A stretch of DNA of 64,000 bases from Rodentibacter sp. JRC1 (GCF_020521555.1 NZ_BPWA01000001.1:682001-746000), one strand, 5' to 3'; numbered from the stretch's first letter, positions 9,350 to 25,152 are shown. Program-made: numbers and translations. The notes: generated by a model from the sequence alone, not told the origin.

Positions 9350-9430
9350 TTAGCCACATTGAATTTTCGTTCCTTGCCTTTGCAGATTGGTGGCTAATCT
9401 ACGTCAAAGGCTGATTAACCCGTAAGGAGC
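9350..9430 (+). ncRNA. Structured leader of rpsF operon, candidate S6-S18 autoregulatory RNA
   Basis: Two perfect helices interleave: TTAGCCAC (9350-9357) pairs with GTGGCTAA (9390-9397), and GCCTTTG (9376-9382) pairs with CAAAGGC (9405-9411). The order A-B-A'-B' is that of a pseudoknot. It ends 23 bp before rpsF. An S6:S18-binding leader is known for this operon in other bacteria; I cannot confirm that this one fits that consensus. Confidence 0.55.
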
Positions 9431-9434
9431 AGTA

Positions 9435-9798
9435 ATGCGTCACTACGAAATCGTGTTTATGGTTCACCCGGACCAAAGCGAGCAAGTATCAGGTATGATT
9501 GAACGTTACACAGGTTCTGTAAAAGAAGCAGGTGGTCAGGTTCATCGCCTAGAAGATTGGGGTCGTCGCCAATTAGCGTACCCAATTAATAAATTACACA
9601 AAGCACATTATGTGCTTATGAATGTAGAAGCGCCTCAACAAGTAATCGACGAGCTAGAAACGACTTTCCGTTATAACGATGCTGTATTACGCAGTCTTGT
9701 TATCCACACTAAGCACGCCGTAACAGAAGCGTCCCCAATGGTTAAAGCAAAAGATGATCGCAAAGCTTTAGCTGAAATTGAAAACAACGATTTTGAGG

Positions 9799-9812
<14 letters not shown>
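9435..9812 (+). CDS. rpsF: 30S ribosomal protein S6
   Basis: A 125-residue small-subunit platform protein that binds with S18. It begins [18 protein letters not shown], with the conserved [20 protein letters not shown] near 41-60, and has an acidic C-terminal tail ([10 protein letters not shown]), as in enteric S6, which carries added glutamates. The ribosome site TAAGGAGCAGTA is strong. First gene of rpsF-priB-rpsR-rplI. Confidence 0.97.
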
Positions 9813-10364
<552 letters not shown>

Positions 10365-10380
10365 TTAAGGAGATACGGTA

Positions 10381-10830
10381 ATGCAAGTAATTCTTTTAGA
10401 TAAAATCGCTCACCTAGGTAATGTAGGTGATCAAGTTAATGTTAAATCAGGTTTTGCACGTAACTTCTTAATCCCACAGGGTAAAGCTGTTATGGCAACT
10501 AAAGCTAACATTGAACATTTTGAAGCACGTCGCGCTGAATTAGAAGCGGCAGCAGCGGCAAACCTTGCAGCAGCACAAGCTCGTGCGGCACAGGTAACTG
10601 CACTAGAAACAGTAAGTATTGCATCAAAAGCCGGTGATGAGGGTCGTTTATTCGGCGCAATCACAACTCGTGATATTGCTGAAGCAGTGACCGCAGCGGG
10701 TGTTGAAATTGCGAAAAGCGAAGTTCGTTTACCAAACGGTCCAATCCGTACTCTTGGTGAGCACGATGTTCGTTTCCAACTTCACGGTGAAGTATTCGCA
10801 TCATTAAACATTATTGTTGTTGCTGAATAA
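10381..10830 (+). CDS. rplI: 50S ribosomal protein L9
   Basis: 149 residues in the usual two-domain form: an N-terminal domain [21 protein letters not shown], then [17 protein letters not shown], a long Ala/Glu-rich connecting helix (about 48-75), and a C-terminal RNA-binding domain. It follows rpsR by 16 bp with AAGGAGATACGGTA and ends the operon. Confidence 0.97.
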   Translation: MQVILLDKIAHLGNVGDQVNVKSGFARNFLIPQGKAVMATKANIEHFEARRAELEAAAAANLAAAQARAAQVTALETVSIASKAGDEGRLFGAITTRDIAEAVTAAGVEIAKSEVRLPNGPIRTLGEHDVRFQLHGEVFASLNIIVVAE

Positions 10831-10845
10831 TTTATCCTATGGATA

Positions 10846-10871
10846 AAAAACCCGACTTTGGTCGGGTTTTT
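10846..10871. terminator. rplI operon terminator
   Basis: AAAAACCCGAC TTTG GTCGGGTTTTT; the A/T runs on both sides allow it to serve folB (-) as well. Confidence 0.9.
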
Positions 10872-10923
10872 CTTCTTTAGAGTGTAATGAAATACTAACT
10901 ACTTTCAGCCCTTCTTATTTTAG

Positions 10924-11283
10924 CTAGGGTTTATATGTCCCTCGTTCGACAATAATGCCCACACTATGTGCTTGTGCAACTGCCTTTGGCTTACTTAACT
11001 TTAAACGCAAACCCGAAATACCGAAATGTTGTTGTAATTGGTTTGCTACTTCATAAGCTAGACGTTCTACAAGGAGAAAAGGCTTCCCCTGCACATAATC
11101 TATAATAAACTGACTAACTTCTGCATAATTTAAGCAATATTGAACATCATCCGTTTCAGCAGCTTTACGGCAGTCCCACATCATTTCAATATCAAAAATA
11201 AGTTTCTGTTTAATTTTCTGCTCCCAATCATAAACCCCAATTTGAGCAAATACGGTTAATTCTTCAATAAAAATACGATCCAT
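10924..11283 (-). CDS. folB: Dihydroneopterin aldolase
   Basis: Cleaves or epimerises 7,8-dihydroneopterin in folate synthesis. ATG 11283 gives 119 residues starting [20 protein letters not shown], with the conserved Glu near 21 and the C-terminal [19 protein letters not shown] holding the catalytic Lys. An earlier ATG (11298) lies on top of the GGAGGAACC ribosome site and is rejected. It diverges from plsY, the common arrangement in gamma-proteobacteria. Confidence 0.94.
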   Translation of the reverse strand: MDRIFIEELTVFAQIGVYDWEQKIKQKLIFDIEMMWDCRKAAETDDVQYCLNYAEVSQFIIDYVQGKPFLLVERLAYEVANQLQQHFGISGLRLKLSKPKAVAQAHSVGIIVERGTYKP

Positions 11284-11367
11284 ATCAGGTTCCTCCAAAA
11301 TTATTGTAGGCGTATGCTATCAAGTTTAGGTAAAATAGCGAATAAATTTTATCACTCCGAGGTATCA

Positions 11368-11967
11368 ATGAGCCTATTCGCCGTCTTTTATATGATTTTC
11401 GCCTATCTTTTAGGATCTATTTCCAGTGCTATTTTAGTTTGCAAAGTAAGTGGCTTACCTGATCCTCGTCAAAATGGCTCTCATAATCCCGGAGCAACCA
11501 ATGTGTTTCGTATCGGAGGTCAATGGGCGGCATTAATAGTACTTATTTTCGATATTTTAAAAGGTATGCTACCTGTTTGGGCGGGATATTACTTAGGATT
11601 AACACAATTTGAATTAGGTATGGTGGCTCTCGGTGCTTGCCTCGGTCATATCTTTCCAATATTCTTTCAATTCAAAGGAGGAAAAGGCGTTGCAACCGCA
11701 TTCGGTGCTATCGCCCCGATTGCATGGGCTGTTGCAGGTTCAACATTAGGTACTTGGCTTGCCGTATTCCTCATCAGTGGCTATTCATCTTTAAGTGCAG
11801 TCGTTACCGCATTAGTTGTCCCTTTTTATGTTTGGTGGTTTAAACCGGAATTTACTTTTCCCGTAGCGCTTGTAAGCTGCTTATTGATTTATCGCCATCA
11901 TGACAATATTCAACGTTTATGGCGAGGACAAGAAGATAAAATATGGTCGAAATTTAAAAATAAATAA
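11368..11967 (+). CDS. plsY: Acyl-phosphate:glycerol-3-phosphate acyltransferase PlsY
   Basis: An inner-membrane enzyme for the first acylation of glycerol-3-phosphate. ATG 11368 (after CCGAGGTATCA) gives 199 residues beginning with a membrane segment; the longer frame from 11314 adds a non-conserved polar stretch. Three family motifs are visible: [10 protein letters not shown] near 14, [14 protein letters not shown] near 41, and [14 protein letters not shown] near 105. About five membrane segments. It ends before a hairpin terminator at 12066. Confidence 0.95.
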   Translation: MSLFAVFYMIFAYLLGSISSAILVCKVSGLPDPRQNGSHNPGATNVFRIGGQWAALIVLIFDILKGMLPVWAGYYLGLTQFELGMVALGACLGHIFPIFFQFKGGKGVATAFGAIAPIAWAVAGSTLGTWLAVFLISGYSSLSAVVTALVVPFYVWWFKPEFTFPVALVSCLLIYRHHDNIQRLWRGQEDKIWSKFKNK

Positions 11968-12065
11968 AGAATCTATCAGTCGATAGGTCAGACCGCTGAC
12001 AAATATGCAATTTTTAATAATGGGGAGTAATGGACAAAAGGCATAACAGAAAAAAGTATTGGTAA

Positions 12066-12111
12066 AAAGTGCTTTCGAGCCTTATAGTAAAAGGCTTTAA
12101 AGCACTTTTAT
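12066..12111. terminator. Long hairpin terminator after plsY
   Basis: AAAGTGCTTT / AAAGCACTTT outer arms enclose AGCCTT / AAAGGCT, followed by TATTTTTAT. The stretch 11968-12065 before it shows nothing I recognise. Confidence 0.7.
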
Positions 12112-12119
12112 TTTTATGA

Positions 12120-12243
12120 ATAAAAAATTGTCCTTTTTTGCCATTCTAACAATATTCAGAAACATGGCTTCAAAAATAACCTTCAACATTATAGATGTAT
12201 AAATTGTAATAAAACATTTTCCAATAAAAAACAATTAAATCCC
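12120..12243 (+). pseudogene. Fragment of a transposase N-terminal zinc ribbon
   Basis: Allowing one T less in the run at 12134-12139, this reads CPFCHSNNIQKHGFKNNLQH followed by YRCINCNKTFSNKKQLNP, then a stop. Paired CxxC motifs, the NIQKHG linker and the YRC..C..TFS..K..LNP segment are typical of the zinc-ribbon head of DDE transposases (IS1/IS1249-like style). Nothing of the catalytic domain follows: the sequence runs directly into the rrn terminator. Family assignment is tentative. Confidence 0.5.
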
Positions 12244-12249
12244 GTCGTG

Positions 12250-12290
12250 AAATAACAAAACCCCTTGAACTCTACCAGTCCAAGGGGCTT
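12250..12290 (-). terminator. rrn operon terminator
   Basis: On the minus strand CCCCTTGGACT...AGTTCAAGGGG followed by TTTTGTTATTT, just past the 5S gene. Confidence 0.85.
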
Positions 12291-12301
12291 GATATGTTTG
12301 A

Positions 12302-12418
12302 ACCCGGCGGTGCCCTACTCTCACATGGGGAAACCCCACACTACCATCGGCATTACGGCTTTTCACTTCTGAGTTCGGTATGGGGTCAGGTGGAACCTCC
12401 GCACTATCGCCGCCGGGA
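12302..12418 (-). rRNA. rrf: 5S ribosomal RNA
   Basis: About 117 nt. The minus strand has GGCGGCGATAGTGCGGAGG, then CCGAACTCAGAAGTGAAA and ATGTGAGAGTAGGGCACCGC, the standard gamma-proteobacterial 5S. Ends are approximate by a few bases. Confidence 0.95.
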
Positions 12419-12540
12419 TAATCCTTCGATAACTGCTTCTTTCTCTTTAAACAATTGGTCACAAGCCGAAAAATCTTCTCCAAAATCTCTCTTATCTTTC
12501 TCATTCAGTCAGTTCGCTACAAAAACACTTGAGCGTTGTA

Positions 12541-15438
<2,898 letters not shown>

Positions 15439-15641
15439 TACAACCTCAAGTGCTTTCAATACTAAACACTTTAGCTGTTATTTAATCTAACTAAACACTC
15501 GATTGCTTTTGCTCAATCAAGATTTTTATTACTCAGACTTTCTTCTATCCGCTTTCGCAGACTTAAAAAAATCTCTCAGTTTTCAGCTTGTTTCCAATTT
15601 GTTAAAGAACAATAAGATTTCCAATTAAAGTTATCTTTAAT

Positions 15642-15717
15642 TGGCGTCCCCACGGGGATTCGAACCCCGGTTACCGCCGTGAAAGGGCGATGTCCTAGGC
15701 CTCTAGACGATGGGGAC
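15642..15717 (-). tRNA. tRNA-Glu (UUC) in the rrn spacer
   Basis: A 76-nt cloverleaf with encoded CCA; anticodon loop CTTTCAC, anticodon TTC. It is the only tRNA in this 16S-23S spacer, making this the Glu-type rrn rather than the Ile-Ala type. Confidence 0.96.
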
Positions 15718-15811
15718 ATCAATTAAAGATACTCTACGCTTCAATCCTTTCTCTCTTCTCTACAATCCATCAGCCAATCTGTGTGAACACTTGTTATCGC
15801 TCGTCTCTAAC

Positions 15812-17346
<1,535 letters not shown>

Positions 17347-17501
17347 AAAAGTTCAATCGCTCAATAAATACTGACTAAAAATTATTTACCTTTAAAAGTA
17401 AAGTAAAAATGAATCTCAAGTTAAGCACTTATTAAGACTTCAAAATTAAAATTTATTTTAAACAAGTCAATCAACAAGTGCCCACACAGATTGTCTGATA
17501 C

Positions 17502-17515
17502 ATTGTTAAAGAGCA
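17502..17515 (-). promoter_or_regulatory. rrn boxA antitermination site
   Basis: Minus strand TGCTCTTTAACAAT, the canonical gamma-proteobacterial rrn boxA, in the leader upstream of 16S. It is the target of the Nus factors. Confidence 0.85.
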
Positions 17516-17562
17516 ATCCTCCAACCTTAAGTCGAACACTCAACTCAAAATAAGGCGAAAAT

Positions 17563-17608
17563 AAAACGACGCACTGCAATTTTAAACATTTCACAACAGC
17601 GCGTCGTT
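17563..17608 (-). promoter_or_regulatory. Stem-loop in the rrn leader
   Basis: On the minus strand AACGACGCGCT and AGTGCGTCGTT pair across an A/T-rich loop, beginning a few bases after the expected transcription start. It could be boxB-like or an RNase III feature; function is not evident. Confidence 0.5.
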
Positions 17609-17619
17609 GTGTGGTGCGC

Positions 17620-17647
17620 ATTATAGGGATTTTAGAAATCAATGCAA
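17620..17647 (-). promoter_or_regulatory. rrn promoter
   Basis: Minus strand TTGCAT (17647-17642), 16 bp, TATAAT (17625-17620), followed by GCGCACC, the GC-rich discriminator of stringently controlled rrn promoters. An A/T-rich UP-like stretch lies upstream at about 17650-17690. Confidence 0.8.
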
Positions 17648-17760
17648 GCACTTTTTGTAAAATTTTTGAAAAAATTTATTATCTGTTTTTTTATTCAGCA
17701 AATTGGATAAAACTTATCCAAAATTGACCGCACTTTTCACTGAAATGCTTAAGGATTAAA

Positions 17761-18558
17761 TTACCTTATATTAAGTACCCTAAACGTCTCAAAGCCCCAG
17801 TTAGGTAAACGTTGTTGGAAATATTCTCCATTGATTAAAGGCTGTGTGCAAAATAGGGTATTGCAAATATTCTGCTTGTGTGCAAAAACTTGACGGGCAA
17901 GTAAATGTTTAATACGTTGAGCAATCGCCCGCCCGGGTTGCATAAAAAATTTAACTTGCGGCAAACATTGTTGGATCTCCTTCCGGATAAGGGGAAAATG
18001 CGTACAACCCAAAATCAACGTATCTAAATCGGACATAGATTGCCAAGGTGCAAGTTCATTCGCTAACTCGGTAATATTTACAGGATAACCATATAATTTT
18101 TTTTCTGCCATTTCGGCTAATAATGTTGAGCCCAATCGTTCCACATTGCAATCATATGCAAATTGTTGAATCAATTTATCAATATACCCCCTTTTTACTG
18201 TCCCTTTTGTAGCAAGTAAACCGATATGTTTGGTTTGGGAAATTTCTGCAGCAGGTTTAATTGCTGGTACGGTTCCTACAATGGGAATAGAAAAATATTG
18301 GCGTAATGTAGGTAATACCACTGTACTTGCTGTATTGCACGCGATTACGATGAGATCCAGCGGATATTTCGTGTGGATATGGCGGCAAATTTTTAACGTC
18401 CGTTCAATAATAATCTGTTCTGATTTTTCCGAGTATGGAAAACCTTCATTATCACAGCAATAAAGATAATGATGATCTGGGAATAAGGCTCTAACCTCTT
18501 GATAGATACTAAACCCACCAACTCCCGAATCAAAAAAAAGGATACTAGGTTTGTTCAT
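17761..18558 (-). CDS. murI: Glutamate racemase
   Basis: Makes D-glutamate for peptidoglycan. ATG 18558 gives 265 residues starting [17 protein letters not shown]; an upstream TTG (18582) is less likely. Catalytic cysteines lie in [13 protein letters not shown] (near 75) and [12 protein letters not shown] (near 187). The order murI-recG-spoT-rpoZ-gmk, read backwards, matches H. influenzae. An uptake sequence lies in the gap to recG near 18588. Confidence 0.95.
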   Translation of the reverse strand: MNKPSILFFDSGVGGFSIYQEVRALFPDHHYLYCCDNEGFPYSEKSEQIIIERTLKICRHIHTKYPLDLIVIACNTASTVVLPTLRQYFSIPIVGTVPAIKPAAEISQTKHIGLLATKGTVKRGYIDKLIQQFAYDCNVERLGSTLLAEMAEKKLYGYPVNITELANELAPWQSMSDLDTLILGCTHFPLIRKEIQQCLPQVKFFMQPGRAIAQRIKHLLARQVFAHKQNICNTLFCTQPLINGEYFQQRLPNWGFETFRVLNIR

Positions 18559-18622
18559 ATTACACTTATTAAAACTCAGCAAAAATTAACCGCACTTTAG
18601 GATATTGCAGCCAATTATAATA

Positions 18623-20722
18623 TTAGGCTTGGCTATAAATTTCACGATTATTCAGCCAACGCCGAATTAATTGCTCTGCTACAATCGGATTCTCTTTAAT
18701 TAACTGTTTTGCATAATATTGCACTGTTGGAATCATTTTGCGATCACGCATTAAATTTGCCACTTTAAACTCTGCAATCCCCGTTTGTTTAGTGCCCAAT
18801 ACTTCACCCGGCCCTCTAATTTCAAGATCTTTTTCAGAAATGATAAAGCCATCTTGACTTTCCCTCAACACTTCTAAGCGCTTACGTGAAATTTTACCCA
18901 GCGGCGGTTTGTACATCAACACACAAAAAGAAGCGGTACTCCCCCTCCCTACACGCCCGCGTAATTGGTGAAGCTGCGATAGCCCCAAACGCTCGGCATT
19001 TTCAATAATCATCAAACTGGCATTCGGTACATCTACGCCCACTTCAATAACAGTTGTCGCCACAAGTAAATCTAATTCTGCATTTTTGAATTGCATCATG
19101 ACATCTTGCTTTTCTTGCGGCTTCATTCGTCCATGTACTAATCCGATATTCAACATCGGCAAAGCTTTTGTTAAATCTTCCCAAATAGCTTCTGCCGCTT
19201 GTGCTTCTAACACTTCAGATTCATCAATTAATGTACATACCCAATACGCCTGACGTTTTTCATTCACACAAGCTTGTTTGACTCGGGCGACGATTTCATC
19301 ACGGCGTTCTTCTGAAATCACCACTGTAGTAATGGGTGTTCTCCCCGGGGGAAGCTCATCAATAATAGACGTATCTAAATCCGCATACACCGTCATTGCT
19401 AATGTTCTCGGAATTGGTGTTGCCGTCATAATTAATTGATGAGGATAAAAACCTGCTTTTTCGCCTTTTTCACGTAACATTAAACGTTGATGTACGCCGA
19501 ATCTATGCTGTTCATCAATAATGACAAGGGCAAGATCGGAAAATTCCACATCTTCTTGAAATAGGGCGTGAGTCCCCACTACCATTTTTACCGCACCGCT
19601 TTTAATTTTTTCCAACTCTGCCTGACGAGCTTTGCCTTTCACCTTGCCGGCAAGCCAACCTACATCAATTCCTAGAGGTTCAAACCAACGCTGGAAATTA
19701 TTCGCATGCTGTTCAGCAAGAATTTCTGTCGGTGCCATTAATGCCACTTGTTTGCCGTTATCAATTGCGATTAAAGCAGCCAACGCCGCCACCAGTGTTT
19801 TACCGGAACCCACGTCACCTTGCACCAAGCGCATCATCGGATAATTTTTCGCTAAATCTTGTTCAATATCATTTACAACACGATTTTGTGCGTTTGTCGG
19901 TTGGAAAGGTAACGTTGCCAGAAAACGTTGTTTTAAATCCGTTCGGTAGTGCAGAGGTAAAGCGGAAAACTGCTGTGTTCCTAACCGCACTTTTTGCATT
20001 GCGAGATTATGAGCGAGTAATTCTTCAAAAATTAAACGTTGCTGGGCGGGATGTTTTCCCTGTTCCAACATTTCCAAGGAAACATCCGGCGGCGGGCGAT
20101 GTAGTAACCGAAGGGCTTCTTTCAAACTAAATTGATGGGGATTAAATTCATTAGGCAAAATTTCCGCAATCTGTACTTTATCCAATAAAGCAAGTGCCTG
20201 CTCCGTCAATTTTCGTAATGAATTTTGTTTTAAACCTTCCGTTGTAGAATAAATCGGGGTGAGGGTTTCTTCCAATACAATCGGCGTATTATCACGGATA
20301 ATTTGATATTCAGGATGATGAATTTCCGCCATATGACGGCCACGTTTAACCTCTCCGAAAGCCTTCACTCGAACACCGATTTGAAAACTATTACGCATTC
20401 CCGCATTAAAATTAAAAAAACGTAGCATAATTTTCGATGTGCCGTCGGATAGACTTACGGATAAAATCGGACGACGACCAAAAGCCACTTCACAAGTTTG
20501 TACAACGCCTTCAATAGTGAAATATTGCTCAGGTCGGAGATGGGCTATCGGTGTAATTCGAGTGCGATCTTCATAGCGAATCGGCAAGTGAAAAAGAAGA
20601 TCTTGTAAATTATTGATACCGATTTTACTCAACTTATTAGAGACGACACCCCCGACACCGGACAGTGTGGTGAGGGGAACGGCATCAAGAAGTGAAACGC
20701 TCATCATTTTGTCATTAGGCAT
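18623..20722 (-). CDS. recG: ATP-dependent DNA helicase RecG
   Basis: Remodels stalled forks and branched DNA (Holliday junctions, D-loops). The 699 residues have an N-terminal wedge/OB domain, then helicase motifs: Walker A VQGDVGSGKT near 304, DEQH (IIDEQHRFGVHQ) near 400, MTATPIPRTLAM near 433, and LHQLRGRVGRG near 590. ATG 20722 overlaps the spoT stop by 8 bp; ATG 20707 and 20704 (MMSVSLL) are also plausible starts. It is translationally coupled to spoT. Confidence 0.96.
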   Translation of the reverse strand: MPNDKMMSVSLLDAVPLTTLSGVGGVVSNKLSKIGINNLQDLLFHLPIRYEDRTRITPIAHLRPEQYFTIEGVVQTCEVAFGRRPILSVSLSDGTSKIMLRFFNFNAGMRNSFQIGVRVKAFGEVKRGRHMAEIHHPEYQIIRDNTPIVLEETLTPIYSTTEGLKQNSLRKLTEQALALLDKVQIAEILPNEFNPHQFSLKEALRLLHRPPPDVSLEMLEQGKHPAQQRLIFEELLAHNLAMQKVRLGTQQFSALPLHYRTDLKQRFLATLPFQPTNAQNRVVNDIEQDLAKNYPMMRLVQGDVGSGKTLVAALAALIAIDNGKQVALMAPTEILAEQHANNFQRWFEPLGIDVGWLAGKVKGKARQAELEKIKSGAVKMVVGTHALFQEDVEFSDLALVIIDEQHRFGVHQRLMLREKGEKAGFYPHQLIMTATPIPRTLAMTVYADLDTSIIDELPPGRTPITTVVISEERRDEIVARVKQACVNEKRQAYWVCTLIDESEVLEAQAAEAIWEDLTKALPMLNIGLVHGRMKPQEKQDVMMQFKNAELDLLVATTVIEVGVDVPNASLMIIENAERLGLSQLHQLRGRVGRGSTASFCVLMYKPPLGKISRKRLEVLRESQDGFIISEKDLEIRGPGEVLGTKQTGIAEFKVANLMRDRKMIPTVQYYAKQLIKENPIVAEQLIRRWLNNREIYSQA

Positions 20723-22826
20723 TAATATTGCGTTTTACGCTCACCACACCGGAAATACCTTTAATTCGATGCCGAACGTTAGCGAGATGTTTGCTATCTT
20801 TTACATTCACTTGTAAAACCACCAATAATAAATTATTTTTCGCATCTTCCGTCCAAATATTTTGGATACTGCTTTCACCGGCAGTAATTGCAGTCATTAA
20901 ACTTGGCAAAGCATTTCGTTCATTCAACATTTCAATTTGCAATTCAGCCTCAAAATTGACCGCACTTTGCACGCTTTCCCATTTAGCTTGCGTTAATTGA
21001 TGCGTGTTTTTTAGATTTTCACATTGTTGATGATGAATAACCAATCCTTTATTTGGCGTACTACATCCGACAATCGGATCCCCCGGAATAGGATGACAAC
21101 ATTCGGCAAATTGTGTGTTCGTCGCCAACATCGGTGCGATTGTTAAGGTATTTGTTTGATTATCAGCGTTACCGTCCACATCAATTTCAATCGCCTCCCC
21201 AATTAATTGGTGTGCAACTACAGAGGCAAGTTGATTACCCAAACCGATTTCACGCAATAATTCATCAAGGGAAGAGAGTTTTAAATTATCTAAAACAGCT
21301 TGAATTTGTGATGAAGAAAGATGTTCCAAGCAATGTGGTTTTAACGCAAAATTTAATTCAACTTTACCCGTTTCCACCGCATCATCTTCACAACGTTGTT
21401 TGAGATAATGACGAATACGGGTTTTTGCACGTGCCGTTACAACAAAGTTCAGCCACGAGGCTTCAGGGTGTGTATTAGGATCTGTGATAACTCTTACCGT
21501 TTGCCCTGATTCTAATGCTTTAGATAAAGGATAAGGTTTATGTTCGACAAGGGCTCCTACACAATTATTGCCCACATCAGAATGTACTGCATAGGCAAAA
21601 TCGACTGCAGTCGCCCCTTTTGGTAACTCAACAATGCGACCTTTTGGTGTAAAGACAAAAATTTCTTTCGGGAAAAATTCCGATTTTACATTCTCAATAA
21701 ATTCAAAAGAATTCCCTACGCTTTGTTGAATTTCCACCAAATTTTGTAGCCAACGCTGCGCTCGAATTTGAGCCATTGTGGTATCATTTTTGCCGCTTTC
21801 TTTGTACGCCCAATAGGCGGTTACGCCCATTTCCGCGACTTGCTCCATATCTTCCGTATGGATGTGCACTTCCACCGGCACACCATGCGGACCTATCATT
21901 GATGTTTGCAGTGATTGATAGCCGTTCGCTTTCGGTACGGCGATATAATCTTTCACTCGTCCCGGGCGAGGTTTATAAAGATTGTGCATTTGACCTAGGA
22001 CGCGATAGCAATCATCAACATTTTTGACAATAATACGGAAAGCGTAAATATCCATAATGGAATGAAATTCTTGATCTTTTGCACGCATTTTTTGATAAAT
22101 CTTATAGAGGTGTTTCTCACGCCCCCAAACACGAGCAAAAATCCCTGCGTTTTCCAACCGCTCTTTGATTTCATTAGAGATACGCACAATAAGATCTTGA
22201 CGATTATTGCGCGCCACTTCCACTAATTTCGCCAAAACTTTATAACGATACGGATGCATCGCCTCAAAGGATAAATCTTCCAATTCATTCTTAATGTGCT
22301 CAATGCCCAAACGATGGGCAAGCGGACAATAAATCTCTAATGTCTCTTTTGCAATACGGCGACGTTTGTCAGGACGTAACGAACCAAGCGTGCGCATGTT
22401 GTGGGTGCGGTCGGCAAGCTTAATTAATACCACGCGAATATCACGGGTCATCGCCAAAATCATCTTACGGAAATTTTCCACTTGTGCTTCTTGGCGGGTG
22501 CGGAACTTTAATTTATCAAGCTTTGATACGCCATCTACGATTTCGGCAACGCTTACACCAAATTCATTTTTAAGCTGTTCCTCCGTATATGGCGTATCTT
22601 CAATGACATCATGCAATAACGCCGCCATCACTGCTTCATGATCAAGATGCATTTTGGCAATGATCGCTGCAACTGCCACCGGATGGGTGATGTAAGGCTC
22701 GCCACTTGAGCGAAACTGCCCTGCGTGAGCATCTCTTGCTATCACAAAGGCTCTCTTGACTAATTCAATTTTATCCGCGGGTAAATACCCTTGAATAATT
22801 CGAGCTAAATCTGCAAACAGTTCCAA
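20715..22826 (-). CDS. spoT: Bifunctional (p)ppGpp synthetase/hydrolase SpoT
   Basis: Controls the stringent response by making and mainly degrading (p)ppGpp. 703 residues in the SpoT/RelA layout: HD hydrolase with an intact HD pair (ALLHDVIEDT near 70), so the hydrolase should be active; a synthetase domain (YRVLGQMHNLYKPRPGRVKD near 280); a TGS domain (IFVFTPKGRIVELPKGATAV near 390-410); and a C-terminal ACT domain from about 625. It sits in rpoZ-spoT-recG, the usual order. An uptake sequence is embedded near 20960. Confidence 0.97.
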   Translation of the reverse strand: MELFADLARIIQGYLPADKIELVKRAFVIARDAHAGQFRSSGEPYITHPVAVAAIIAKMHLDHEAVMAALLHDVIEDTPYTEEQLKNEFGVSVAEIVDGVSKLDKLKFRTRQEAQVENFRKMILAMTRDIRVVLIKLADRTHNMRTLGSLRPDKRRRIAKETLEIYCPLAHRLGIEHIKNELEDLSFEAMHPYRYKVLAKLVEVARNNRQDLIVRISNEIKERLENAGIFARVWGREKHLYKIYQKMRAKDQEFHSIMDIYAFRIIVKNVDDCYRVLGQMHNLYKPRPGRVKDYIAVPKANGYQSLQTSMIGPHGVPVEVHIHTEDMEQVAEMGVTAYWAYKESGKNDTTMAQIRAQRWLQNLVEIQQSVGNSFEFIENVKSEFFPKEIFVFTPKGRIVELPKGATAVDFAYAVHSDVGNNCVGALVEHKPYPLSKALESGQTVRVITDPNTHPEASWLNFVVTARAKTRIRHYLKQRCEDDAVETGKVELNFALKPHCLEHLSSSQIQAVLDNLKLSSLDELLREIGLGNQLASVVAHQLIGEAIEIDVDGNADNQTNTLTIAPMLATNTQFAECCHPIPGDPIVGCSTPNKGLVIHHQQCENLKNTHQLTQAKWESVQSAVNFEAELQIEMLNERNALPSLMTAITAGESSIQNIWTEDAKNNLLLVVLQVNVKDSKHLANVRHRIKGISGVVSVKRNINA

Positions 22827-22905
22827 AGGACACCTGACTTTTTCGGGTTAAATGAATAGGTTGAAATGAAATTGCGGCTGAAATCAACCGCACTTTTAAC
22901 AATGA

Positions 22906-23172
22906 TTATTCGGTGATTAATGCCACCGCAGCTGCTTCCGTATGTTGAATTACCGCCATGTCTTGCTGCTCTTGCGCATCCATAATATCATTAGAAATTA
23001 AGCCTTTTTCAATTTCACGCAACGCAATAACGGTCGGTTTATCATTATCTTCCGGCACTAAAGGTTCACGTTGGTGTAACTGTAATTGTCTTGCACGGCG
23101 TGCGGCGGTTAAAATTAAATCAAAACGGTTACCAATTTTTTCTACTGCATCTTGCACTGTAACGCGAGCCAT
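22906..23172 (-). CDS. rpoZ: RNA polymerase omega subunit
   Basis: 88 residues beginning [20 protein letters not shown], with ARRARQLQ near 24-31, matching the whole omega family. It aids beta' folding and forms part of a ppGpp site in RNA polymerase, which fits its position just upstream of spoT. It is preceded by gmk with a 62-bp gap. Confidence 0.96.
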   Translation of the reverse strand: MARVTVQDAVEKIGNRFDLILTAARRARQLQLHQREPLVPEDNDKPTVIALREIEKGLISNDIMDAQEQQDMAVIQHTEAAAVALITE

Positions 23173-23234
23173 ATTTTACTCCAATTCACATAAAAATAAG
23201 GGATATAAGGGGAGCTATCATACTAAATCTTAGG

Positions 23235-23864
23235 TTAGTTATCCAGTAGCTGATGAATTAAGCCTGCATTTTCCTTTTGTTGATAACTTTTCGTCAAACG
23301 TTCTGCCTGCAAAATACTCTGCAAATCCGATAATGCTTGCTCAAAATTATCATTCACCACAACATAATCATATTCGTCATAATGCGAAATTTCATCCTTG
23401 GCTTTCGCCATACGTTCGGCAATGACGGATTCATCATCCTGACCACGACCAATCAAACGACGCTCCAATTCCGGCAACGAGGGTGGAAGAATAAAAATGC
23501 TTTTCACGTTTGGTACTTTTTTGCGAATTTGCTGCGCACCTTGCCAGTCAATATCTAAAAAAACATCAATACCTTTGGCAAGATTTTCCTCTATTGCCGG
23601 TAACGATGTACCGTAGTAATTTCCACCGAATACTTTAGCGTATTCCAAAAATAAATCCTGTTCAATTAATGCTTCAAATTCCTCTTTCGACACAAAATGG
23701 TAATGCACACCATGGGTTTCTCCCGGGCGCGGAGCACGTGTCGTATGTGAAACCGAAACCATTTTCGGTGTCGAAAAATCGCGTTCTAACAACGCAGAAA
23801 TTAACGAAGATTTCCCCGCACCGCTTGGTGCTGAAAGAATATATAGATTACCTTTAGATACCAT
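23235..23864 (-). CDS. gmk: Guanylate kinase
   Basis: Phosphorylates GMP to GDP. 209 residues with P-loop [12 protein letters not shown] near 10-21, the GMP-binding [11 protein letters not shown] near 39-49 and [10 protein letters not shown]. First gene of gmk-rpoZ-spoT-recG on the minus strand, diverging from gapA across a 248-bp region that carries one uptake sequence and a CRP-like site. Confidence 0.97.
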   Translation of the reverse strand: MVSKGNLYILSAPSGAGKSSLISALLERDFSTPKMVSVSHTTRAPRPGETHGVHYHFVSKEEFEALIEQDLFLEYAKVFGGNYYGTSLPAIEENLAKGIDVFLDIDWQGAQQIRKKVPNVKSIFILPPSLPELERRLIGRGQDDESVIAERMAKAKDEISHYDEYDYVVVNDNFEQALSDLQSILQAERLTKSYQQKENAGLIHQLLDN

Positions 23865-23967
23865 TGTCTGAACCTTTTCTAGAAATTTCAGTCCATTATG
23901 CCGATTCTTTTAGAAAAAATCATTAAAGTGCGGTCGTTTTTTCCGGTATTTTTTAACGAGAAAAACC

Positions 23968-24032
23968 GATTTTGATGTAGATCACAAAAACAAATCGCAT
24001 TTCTAGTTTTATCCTGATGCACATGCTATAAT
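23968..24032 (+). promoter_or_regulatory. gapA promoter with CRP-like site
   Basis: TTTGATGTAGATCACA, centred near 23979, matches the CRP consensus well in its right half. A TATAAT box at 24027-24032 (in GCTATAATCTGCG) places the likely start near 24039, so the site centre is about -60, the spacing for class I activation. Sequence seen; regulation inferred. Confidence 0.55.
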
Positions 24033-24097
24033 CTGCGCCGATGTTTTTTGGGGCGGCTTGAGGTTCTAAAACATAACAATTTGTTTAACTTAACTAA

Positions 24098-25132
<1,035 letters not shown>

Positions 25133-25152
25133 TCAAAACAGCAAAAAAATCA

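Noticed and set aside
17421..17651. 76-codon minus-strand frame before the 16S gene
   Set aside because: It overlaps the rrn promoter, boxA and leader; no ribosome site or protein-like composition.
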